DNA of 64,000 bases from Endomychus coccineus (Eukaryota; Arthropoda; Insecta; Coleoptera; Endomychidae), in assembly GCA_958510875.1 (NCBI GenBank), contig OY294067.1, positions 29,872,912 through 29,936,911 of the forward strand, written 5' to 3'. A program made the position numbers and the translations under genes. Below the pieces are notes generated by a model, which was not told the origin of the DNA, did no database searches, and worked only from the letters and a program-made list of their open reading frames with translations. Numbering within the stretch: the stretch's first letter is position 1; every line of letters starts with the position of its first letter. Shown here piece after piece: positions 11,001 to 23,000 of this stretch.

Positions 11001-14000
11001 TGTTAACTTTGAACCTTTTAAAAGGTCGTGATAGCCCCAAAGTGGGTCGAAAACTGTTTTGAATTGGTTGATTTTCGATAAATCGAATGACGTTCACGTG
11101 AGAAGCGCGTAGCTCGCTTCTCAATTTCATTATTAATCTTATTTTTTGAAATCCGCATTAGCAGTTTTCAAAATATTATAAAAATCTATTAAAGTAGGTC
11201 CCCTTCAACAAGGATTCCAATCACAATTAAATAATACAGGCTTCCTTATAGGAAAGATTGATAATTATTTTATGGACTGCAAACGTCATTTTTGACATAA
11301 AATTTAAAATATGTCATAATCGGTTAAACTTAGGTATAGGACATTATACATGAAATGTGTCTAGAATTTTCAGTAGATTCAAAATATGCAACAGTATATA
11401 GGGTGTCCCATTTAAATTAAGAAAGTTGACGAGTGTTCACGGAGGAAAGAATATACAGAAGTATATAATTGTTAAAATACAAATCAAACTAAGAAACTTT
11501 TGGGCGACACTTTTTTTACTATCTTGTATATTTTATGGAATAAGCTAGTGTTCCAACCTGTACATGAACAGAGTGGAAGACTATCAGTGCACGTTCCAGT
11601 ATTACTACATTTCAGCTCAAAGCACTAAATCGAACACTCTACTTTATGTTCTGGGTGTCTATGAGTTATGTATTATACTTATGACATCTACATAATTAAA
11701 ACCATGGTGAACATTAATTGTACGTGTTCGCGATCGGTTCGTTTGTATTTATTTGACGTATTTTTTTCGATGAAATCTGGGGATGAGTATAGTAGAACAG
11801 CAAGATTTGTTCGGGGTAGAGGAAACGGGTGAATATTTGGAGGCATTCAATGTTCATTCTTATCGCCCTGACGAGGATGATGATACCAAATTTGTGGACC
11901 TGAAAGATTTAGTCGACCTATTATATATGGTAGGTATTAATGCTACAGAGGCCGAAATCCAAGTTATGACTGATGATGTAGATCCAGATAAAACGGGCTT
12001 GATAAATTTCGAAGGCTTCCTGGGGATTTTGAAGGAGCATTTGACAGGACCAAAGACCGAACAAGAATTAAGGGAAAGTTTCGACGTGTTTGACAAGGAA
12101 GGTAACAATTTTATAAGCACCAGGGATCTCCGTTATATATCACGACATTTAGGACTACAGTATGCAGATGTCGACATAGATGACATGATGAAGGAAGCCG
12201 ATATCGATGGGGACGGAAGAATTAGTTTTGAAGATTTTAGCTACATAATGACAGCGAAACGGTGATTAAAAGTAATGTACATCTCATTTCAATAAATTAT
12301 TAAATACTCACGTATCAGTAACTTTTGTTTGATGATTGTTCCAAAAATGTTCACTTCCCTAAAATCTTTCTCAAGAAAGTTGAGGTATCGAAAATTCTTC
12401 AACTGTGATAATAATAATGAGAAATACATAGAATCAAATTTCATATTACATTCTCTGTTGATGGAAGGCATCTTTTCATGAAAAAAGGCAAATGAATTCA
12501 GCGAAACTGGTATACTGGAAATGTTATCAACTGTAAAAAGATGTGCAGCTGGACCCATGTAGTTGGTACGGTAAGGTATGTGGTATGTGATACATTCCAA
12601 AAAATGCAAAACTCGAGTCTTTCGGCGAAATTTTTTGATTACATATTCTTATATAACGGCTACGATGCGTAATAGTGAGTGGAAAAAGACATCTTCCTTA
12701 TAAGTTCGACTATATCAATATAACGTTTTGATAATTTAGTCTTGTTACTGGTTCATTAACGGAGAAAGCTTTTACAATGATAATGATATATAAATTTTCT
12801 AGAAATAGGTCGCACCAACACCAATTTCAATTTAAAATGCCTTCGTCGCTGAAACGAACAGAAACACGAGTAATCGAAATTGTAACACATTAATGTTTCA
12901 AGTGTATAGTCCAGGCGTGTGAGCATTGTGAAGGTTTCTAATTGCCCCGAGCCAGAAGCCAGTATATTAGATGAAGATGATTTTGATAAATATATGGATG
13001 AAAATGAACACGATGATGAAGATGATGACGATACCGATGATGTTATAGATGAGCTCCATGTATTAACCTTGTTCATAGATTATTGAACGTCCAGTTATTT
13101 GTTGACGGAGTCCCCTTTGATATACTGGCTATCAACGCTGGTGTTCCACAGATATCTGTCTTGACACCAACTTTATTTCGGGTCCATATCAACGATCTAA
13201 TGGAAGTAACCTCCTGTCCCGTACACAGCTTTGCGGGTACACTTCATAGACCTTTCTCCCCTGGAGCCCCTACATCATTAAATAAGGTGCAAGATGGAGA
13301 TCGATGTGGCTCAAACATAGGCTGAAGTTCTTAGATTCTATTCAGAAGAGAATTATTAACTTTTTTGATTCTGATAAGTATGTATTACGACAAGTGTGAT
13401 ACAATGCACCTACAACTATTTTGTTTTATAAAAACAATAAATAGATTGGTTATAATAATGAGGCTCCGGAGTGACGCAATTGTTGGACCGGGCACCGGGA
13501 ATCGTCCCAGAGGTAAAAACTCCTCAAAACTCAATTTCAAATAGATTTAGAAACATGTTGCAAGTTTGGATATAAAGTAAGGTTTAATACTATTGTTAAG
13601 TTCTGCTGATAAGAAATAATCACCTTTATCCACTAAATATGCTACCAAGTAGTCATCATCAGAGTTAGCTAAATTATAAATCAAAATGTGCCTGTTTAAA
13701 TACTATTTGGGGATAATAATGTAAACAATGGGTTACCTTCAGCTGAAGATATATCGGAATTTAATAAATTGCTTTTTCGTTTATACATTTCCATCCCTTG
13801 TAAATTACCTAGATATTTGTCTGTACTGTGTTTTAAAAGTTATAAACTAGCTTGAGAAATGGTGTGACCTGTTTTCAAAAAATGTTCGGCTACCGCTGAT
13901 TTTTCACCATTATATTGCTTTATATGGGCAAAAAGTTCCTTATAACGAGTTAAAATGTTCCAATTTGACACACATAGCATTTTGAACAAGACTCACAATT

Positions 14001-17000
14001 TTGTAAATTCCAGATTTGTCAAAATCGGAAACTTTATCAAAGGTGTTGCCTAAACGGTTTTCTAGCTTGTTCTTACATCTATAAACTGGTTGTATTGCAA
14101 ATTTTGAAAACAAACAATGGAATTTATTAATTACTGAAGAATGATAAGTGAAACTTTTAAATTTTATTGAAGTTTTTGAAGGTAATTGCTCTAATTTGGT
14201 TAGTTGGCCACGTTCCAATTTCCTTTCTTGTTTAGAAATTAAATTATTGATCAAAGATTTGTGGTAACTATTGTCCAACGCAGTTTGCTGAAGTTTCTCA
14301 ATTTCGTTGTTATGACAACGAAATTATTGTACAAAGATTTGTGATAACCATTGTCCAACGCAATTTGCCAAAGTTTCTCAACTTCGTTGCTTGGTAGCCG
14401 AAAGGTCCTCTGTACTGAATTTTTAGTGGATAAGGGGGTGACTATTTCTTATCAATAATGTTATAATATATCCACAGTGTGAACTCTTTTATATTATAGT
14501 TTATTATTAAGTTGTTTATGTAAAGCTGTAATTTTTGGTAAAAATTGCCCTTTCATTTTACCTTGAATAATTGTCTAAAAGACTAAAAGGCCATACAGAA
14601 GAAAAAACAATGTCAAATTTAGCATTGAACTATATTCATCGTTGAAACCACGGTCGTACATACAGGTCTGGGAACTCTATGTTTGACATGAGTCTCTTAC
14701 ATGGCGCCAAACTCCTAGTCACTCGCTAAGCCACCAGCTGGCGCTTGGATCGAAGTAGGGCAACAATCATATTATAAAGTAAAATAATTTTTCTCGTAAC
14801 GCAATATTTACTATTCTGATTTGAGAGAGGAATAGAGCTGTTACTCTTGTCAAAATGTATTACTCACCTTAAAAATAACTTCCCCTTTTTCGTTATACAT
14901 GCTCGCACACATAAAAGACCTCGTTAAAACGATTTCTATCCGGAATCGCAAGCATCCACTTTTTTCGCATTTCCGCATCTTTCGGCACTTTAAAAACAAG
15001 TTTCTTGCTTTACACTTTTGTACCCCGTTTTGCATTTCGGCACAATGCACGATTTCGTAATTTTTTTCTAAAAACGCCGGTATTCCTTGTGTTTACAAGT
15101 CAACAATGACAGTTGTCAGAGAACACGGTCGTATACGTGCCAGAGATCATTCCTCGACTCATGCGCCACCCTTTTGGTACTATGCAACAGATGACGCTTA
15201 GCGGACTAACTTCTCACATAGGAAACAGCCTCGAGTTCCCAGACCTGTATATACGACCGTGGTTGAAACTGATTTAACTTTAATTAATCGATTTTTATTC
15301 CATAGTATTATTTCTATGTGTTGCAGTACCCTATTATCATAAGCAAAGGAAACTTGGACCTTAAAATGGAAAACTCGAGGATCCCTGGTTTAAATTATAA
15401 TTGGGTGAATCCGCTTATATGAGCCGATAACTACATCGATGGGATGACAGGATTTATTGTTGCATTGAAATCATAGACCTTTTAGAGGTCAAGATTGAAA
15501 TACTCGATATCCGCAATCCATCCTTTTCGTTGGTTATTCGTTTGTCTGGGCGGCAAGAAATGTGAAGTCTATTATTGCTGTAGAACGTCAATTATATAAA
15601 AATAATTACATCATGTCAACTACCAAAGTCGCAAAATTACAAATTACTGAAGATGATATCGAAGAATTTTATGATGCATTCCTTTATTTTTCCTTTCGAG
15701 ATAAAGGCCGTGAAATAATGAATGTAAGGGATTTTCCACGTTTGTTGAGATTGCTAGGACAAAATGCGACTGAAGCTGAAAGAATACACATGGTGAATGA
15801 AGCAATTGAACCAATTGTAAAATTACCGAAAAAAACCGGAAGTGAAACAGAAATAGAGTTCAACGAATCAGAGAAAGTTTACCTAGACTTCCAAACGTTG
15901 CTGAAAATATTGAAGAAGAATTTTCAAACGGTTCAAACATTAGAAGACATATTGCTGACTTTCAGCGTTTTTGACAAAAACTGCAATGGACTCCTTGCTG
16001 TACCTGAAATACAATTCATTATGCATAGTTTAGGAGAAATATTTCCGGAGGACGAGATTGTTCTTATGTTGAAGGAAGCTGATAAAGATAACGATTGCAG
16101 AATTAACATACATGACTTTATTAATATAATGGGTTTAGGTGATTTATAGGGTGTCATTGGTAGATTTTATTTTATTTATTATTATTTATAATAAAACAAT
16201 AAAATATTTAATGGCTGATTGCACTATTTATTATCTGCGATTTCTAAAGTGATGGAGAAAGCAATCAACTTCGAGGTCATCCAATACCTAGAGCTCCAAA
16301 ATCGACAATGATCGGAAATATCTCTAAAGAATTTGACCGAGTCTGGCACTAAAGCCTTCTTGGGGAACTTCCGTCATATGGTTTGCTGCCTCAACTTTGT
16401 CGCTTACTATCGAGTTTTCTCTTAGATCACTCCATGTAGTGTAGTATGTAGTTGACGTTGTATCCTCCGATACTATCGACGCTGGTGTTCCTCAGAGAAT
16501 CTTGTGGTACCAACTTTTTTTTCTGCTCCACCTCAACGATCTGTTGGAAGTAACCACCTGTCTCGTCCACAGCTTTGCAGATGATGGTACACTGCATACC
16601 GCTTTCTCATCTAGTTGACCAATACCATCCAATGAAGCCAGAGGAGCCAGACAGAGACAAATTGAAGAAATTAATGGATATCTGGCAATCGATTTTGAAA
16701 TGAGGAACTGATAATCTACTAGAGTTTAATGCAACCAAAAGTCAAGCTTGCATTTTCTCCGGCGGATCCCACAATCCCCAATATGATGATGTCAGGTACA
16801 ACTATTCCTATGAAATCTTCCATATCCATGCTCAGGTTCACACCAAGAGCACCCTATAATGGGATGATCATGTGAGATCCATTGCGAAAACCGCTTCACA
16901 AAAACTGGTGGTGGTTTTGCCAAGAGCTCCTTTACATCCCAGCAGCTCCTCATAATCTACAGTTAAAAGTTCGACTCCAAAACATACGGATTCTATCCAA

Positions 17001-20000
17001 AAGAGAGCTATTAGTCTGATTGATGATGTCACACTTACGAATTCATTGATCTCTCTAATACATCGTAGAAAGGTGGGCGATCTCTCTATTTTCTATAGAT
17101 ATTTCCATGGTCGGTGTTGCTCAGAAATGTCGTCTGTTATTTCACCACGAGAGATTTCAGATAGGCGGACTAGACGAGCTCGTCTTCATTGTCTAGTTCG
17201 AGATCTGCCGAACTTTTTCCTACCAGACTACATTTTTCCATCGCACCGCGAAATTGTAGAGCTCTTTGCCTAATGAGGTCTTTCCCTATGCATATAACCT
17301 CGAAACCTTCAAGAAAATTCGAATGCCTATCTCCTCTTCCAACATTCCACCGCCTTCTCACACGATGTTCTTCGAACATTATAGGTTTCCTCTCGTGTAG
17401 ACAAAGTATGGGTAACACTCCAAAATGAATGTTCTTATGAGAAGTATATTGCTATCCAAATACATGTAGCCGATTTTGCTAAACCGCCTCCTCCAAAAAG
17501 TGACCAGTGTTTGCTTTCCTTACGTCCCTTGCACCAGAGACCCCATTACGTTAAAAAAATGACCGGGGTTAAGCGAACTAACAGCTCTCTTTACTAAATA
17601 TCGCCCCACACACTGTAGTATTATAAGCTGTTGAGCAGTAGTGAATTTCTCGCTAGACAAAATTCCCCACCATCCGATTATATATCTTAAGCCCGGTCAC
17701 TAAAATAGTCGCTCGTGCTCTCTATCTTTACATCTCTCTGGTTGTAGTACAGATGCTGTAGCCACTTCCTGAAATTAAGATCTAGAGATACTCTGGCTCT
17801 GGCGACAACGATGCCGAAGCTGCGCCCATGACAAGTGTGTTTGTTAATATATAAAGAAGGAACATCAATCAATTACGACAATCTTTCAAATAACCTACTA
17901 TCCTGGTATTACCAAGAATATATAACACTTTAAGAAACTATCCCGTCAAAAGTTTAACAAACTAGCCTGCAATGACCTTGTCGCTTAGACTTTCGAACCT
18001 ACGCCGCTGTAGAGAAGCGAAATACATTCGTGGTGTCTTACCGCCGATGCAGGTTGAACATTGAATTCGGTACAGCTATCACACTTGCCATGCGCGAGGG
18101 TATCTTCCTGAATGTAAATATCGACAGGTGGGAGGCATATCATTGGTTCTATCGCTGTCATGGGTGTTGTTCGCATGGCTCATGTGATGCTAACGCAAAC
18201 GGTTCTTCGAAACTCATTTAGTTGTTTTATTGAGGTCTTGCGTCTGGTTCTGAAAAACCAGATCAGTGCACCGTATGTTATCATGGGTCTTATGACTGCG
18301 GTTTAGAGGCATAGTGCTTGGCTTTCTTTGGAGATAGTACCTATGATTTTTCGACAGATATTATCCTGGAGATCATGGATTTGCTCACAGCTCTGAAAAT
18401 GAATTCTTTGCTGTCATAATGACCGAAGGGCACATCAAAATGGTAGTATCAAAACTTCGTTATGTGTGCCACTTCTCCATGTAAAAACTTCTTGGCAAAT
18501 TTCGTATTACACCATAGCCTACTAAAGAGACGGCTATGGTCACACTATCAGTTTCAACGAATTTTTGTCTGCACAAATTATCTAAATGTCAGAGATACCA
18601 AGTGAATATAAACGAAGATCTTGCAGATCACGGGTCACCTTTTACCTGTAGTTATACATTTGTCCGTAGTTCGAAGAACTAAGTACCTACTACTGCTATT
18701 GCTTTTCTATTAATCTACTGAAGATAACTCAGTTGCCGAAAACAAGAGTAACCCCAAAGATTCAAGGCGTAGACTCACAATTAAATTTTATTTTTCAATA
18801 TAATCCCCGCTGTTTTTAGAGCGTACTGTTTCTGACTGTAAAATGCTCCACCTTTTCGTAGATGCACTTAAGAATGCCTTATAAATACCTATTGAACATG
18901 TCGAAAAACTACACTGAGAGGCACTGCATCACACCAAATTTAGGGAATGAGCAGCACATACATGAAAATAAATATAAATTTCAAATAATAAATAAATGTC
19001 ATTCTGACGAGAATTTTTAAAATTTTATTGGTTATTTTTTTCAATAAAATTTGGCACCCCTATAATATGGAGCTGGAAGCATTCGATTCTTCTGCTTCAT
19101 AGCTAATACAACACTGGTGGTGAACGTCTCCATAATATTATTGAGTTAAACAATAATTGTTACAATTGTTATCAAACGCTCTTAGTGCAGAATTCTTTGT
19201 GCTACTAATTTATATCCTAATAATGATAGATTACGAAATTGCATCCGCGCGTTGGTGGAGTAATCAGTTTAGTACTGGAAGGATACAGAGGCCAAATTCA
19301 CGCTATCAACTAATTGGCATTATTTTATCTCTATTACCATAAGTCGATAAAGCTTTCTTCGCAAGAAGTTTCTGTTGAGTATTCGAAGAAGTTAAATAAA
19401 AATGACAGCACACACAACTTTTATTTGACAAGTTATCGCAGTTAACTATATAAAATACACAATACGTTACTAAGGAGCAGAGATAAACATAGAGTAAACG
19501 ATAGTGCTAGTTTTGTATTAGAAAATTATTTATTTTCTTCAACAGTTTCTACATAGTTTACCACTATGGACAGGTTTTACAAACACAGTATCAACGCGGT
19601 ATAGTGCTATACTGGGGATTACAAACGCGCAAGCGTTTTACAAGTGTAGTATAACTCTGGGATAGGACAAACTGTGATATAAACACAGGAATAGCAGATC
19701 GGTTTGAATAACATTTGAGATCTACAATTCCAAAATCATCTATAATAATACTTAGCTATAAGTAAATAAAGTGACATTAATATAATTTATTTTACACTAT
19801 GAACCTTTTCCCACTTAAATTTAAACTTATCTAAAGCACATTTTCGCTGCGACGAAGTTATAACTTTGAAGCTATTTAAAGTTAAGATTTAAACTAGAAA
19901 TGTATTGCCACTTGGAGAGACAGATAAATAGTGTTCGTGTCAAAATTACCCTTTGCAAATCATTCAATTTGGTTACTGATTTTGATATAATTATTTCCAA

Positions 20001-23000
20001 TTATATAAGATACTCTTTGTTTTATGTAAAGATAATGAAATAAATAATGACTTTTGTAATCTTCACACAACTAAATAGTAATCAAATTAATATTTTAAAG
20101 AAAATGTACAAAAACAAATTTTCTGCTTCTGGGAAACGAACCTCATTCTACTGAGTGGGAGTCCCATATCCTAACCCCTAGATCACACCCCACTTGTTAT
20201 AAACTGATAAAGATCGGTGTAAGTTTAAGTTTACTTTGAAAATTTTTTGTTGTTGCTGTTGTTGAATGATTTTGTTGAAATTTGGGTGAAAGCAGTGCTA
20301 AATTAACTAAAATTTACTGTGAAAGTTTTGAATCAATTCAATTCATTGGGAGTTGTGATTTTTTTAAATATTCAACACTTCAGAAAAGGGTGTATTACAC
20401 GATTTTCCTGAAAAACAATAGGGTCCGTCACCGAGCTGTAAACGATTTTTTGTCAAAATTTGAATATGATAGCACCTTTCATTTTTGAGTTATTGTGTAT
20501 ACCAAGTCCAAGATATCGTACATCCAGACAGACATTGACGCGGAACAATATTGTGAACCGCAATTTCCACAACAATTGTTGGTTAATCAACTTTCAATTA
20601 TTTGGAGTTCCAATGATAAGCTATATCCATCAGACAGTTACGATATTCACATAAATTTATTCCCCAATATTCAAAGGTGGCACTGTTTTTTATTTTCTAT
20701 GTCAAGATTTCTATTGATTTTGAAACCATGGTAGTATAATTTATTATTATGAAGTTATGAGTTTTATTTAATGAATCTGTCTGTTTGTTCTTTTTGTCTC
20801 TTTTTTTTTTTGAAATCTGGGGATGAGTATAGATGAGAAACCAGAAAGGACTTTTGGCGTGGAGGAAACAGCTGAATTCCTTGAGGCATTTGATGTTTAT
20901 TCTTATGCACCATTTGAAGATAGTGATACAAAATATGTTCACATAACAGATATACACAGCCTATTGGAAATAGTAGGAATAAACGCTACAGAAGCCGAGG
21001 TGCAAATTATTATTTGTCACTTAGAATCTAACAATTCCGAGTTATTAGAATTTGAAGCATTTATGGAAATTCTGAAGACCCATTTGAAAGGACCTGAGAC
21101 TGAGGAAGAATTGAAAGAAACTTTCGAAGTTTTTGACCGAGATGGTAACCATTTTCTTAGCTCTCGAGACATTCGTGACATAATATATGGGTTAGGGCAA
21201 TTTTATGAAGATGATGATATAGATGATATGTTGAGAGAAGCTGATACAGATGGAGATGGAAGAATTGGTTTTGAAGATTTCAGCTACATAATGACTGCAA
21301 GAAGATAGATTGTAGTAAAGTGCATTCCTAGTCGTAGAAGACTCATTTCATCTATGGAGTAATATTAGAATTGTATTCTGACATTAGCTGATATACTGTG
21401 TAACTACAAATTGTGGTACTAGACTTTAGTAGAACATCTTATGTATCTCATTGTAATTAATAAGTTAGTAGAATCTGAAATGTATAACTAGTGAAATAAA
21501 CTTCAATAGGAATTGATAACAATTTCATTATTTGAATTTTTTTTACTTTCCATGTTTTAGGTTCATTTTTTGATTTTGAATAACAAATTTAGGCTTCCAT
21601 AACTCATGTGGTACATTTCAATCTATATACATATGTTTTAATAGGTATTTTAGATTAATTTTAAGAGAAAAATCAAACGAATTCATTTGGACTGGTTGAG
21701 TAAATGTTCTGAATCAATATGGCAAGATTATTGAGTTTCATCAAATAGCATCATTTTCTTTTCTTCTTTCGTAACTACAGTACTTTAGAATAGCAACTTA
21801 TAGGACTTGATTCATTAAAATAAATAAGAAAGATCTGAGATGATGTATAAGTGCCATATTAGGGAAAAAATAAGGACAACTATTTAAATAACAAAAAAAC
21901 TTAAGTTTAGAGCTGTTTTTTCTTGAAGAACCATGTTCAATGCGTTTTGAAACCAAACATTTTTTTGCCAAACCAGTGACGTCAGCATTGAATGCAGTTC
22001 AATCTAATTTGAATGCATCCCTAAGAACGGTTAGAAATCCAAAAGCAATAGAAGAGAGGGGAAATGTCAGAAGAGAAATAAAATACTGAACATGAACAAT
22101 TTTCTTTGTTAATGGGTATGATAACCTCCACTATGAGGAACATTCAATACGGGGAATAGTCTCTTACAGTCTGTTCCTGGAACTTGAACAGCTGGAAAAA
22201 GTCGTAATCCAGATAATTATCCACCCATTATTAGTCAAAATTATGAATCTTTGAATGTTGAAAATTGTGGAAAATAAATAATTTCTGAGAGATACTCTCT
22301 TCTGCTAACTGCAACTGATTTATCAGAAGTAATACGTTAATTTGTCGATCATCAACCAAATTTGGAATAATATCGTGCAAATTCATTTTCAATTTTATAA
22401 TAATCGTTTGCGACGATTAATATAAACAATAATTATTATATTGGTAACCATTGACGTGTCAAAACAATTCATTTTCTTGAAAGACATTATTCACTACGTC
22501 ATATTGAATGCAGTTTGAAAACAAGGTTCAATGCGGTTCATCCAAGAAAAAACACCTTAGGTGAATCCTAGGCCAATTTACCAGTTACGTTCAGTGTGGT
22601 TGAAATATAAGAAAAAAATGTTTTTCAAATAGTAGTTCCAGTACTTACATCATATTCTGAAACATCATTTTCCTCAGATACATTTGGTATTTTCACAGTG
22701 CCAGTGAATGTAGTACCAGAACCATTTTTCAAAGCTCCACTCCACTTCAGGTGGAGGTTCCACTCGTAAAAGAAAATTAATTTCCCTTTCCTGTTGCTTG
22801 CAGATGCCTCTCCCTCAGATTTTTCAACTTCTTGTATCGTTATATCTGCTAGATCGCTCTTGACAGTTGTGTTCGTGAATAATTCCTTGAATTTATCCAA
22901 TGACCATGGGCCTGCATTTTTCTCTGTCCAATGCCAGTTATTTACATTTTTAGCATCAGGTCTTTCTTCAACAATCCATCTAGGATCTCCTTCACCCCAC

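Noticed and set aside
12756..13076. Serine-rich 106-codon minus-strand ORF
   Set aside because: The poly-Ser part is the reverse complement of a GAT/GAA-rich stretch; the plus-strand acidic reading is the more plausible of the two.
15562..15612. N-terminal extension of the middle EF-hand protein (17 residues)
   Set aside because: The upstream codon at 15562 is GTG, not ATG. The first ATG at 15613 gives a start comparable to the two paralogs.
20123..20195. Functional tRNA gene
   Set aside because: A and B box-like words exist, but the acceptor and T stems do not pair and the B box is altered. Kept as a relic only.
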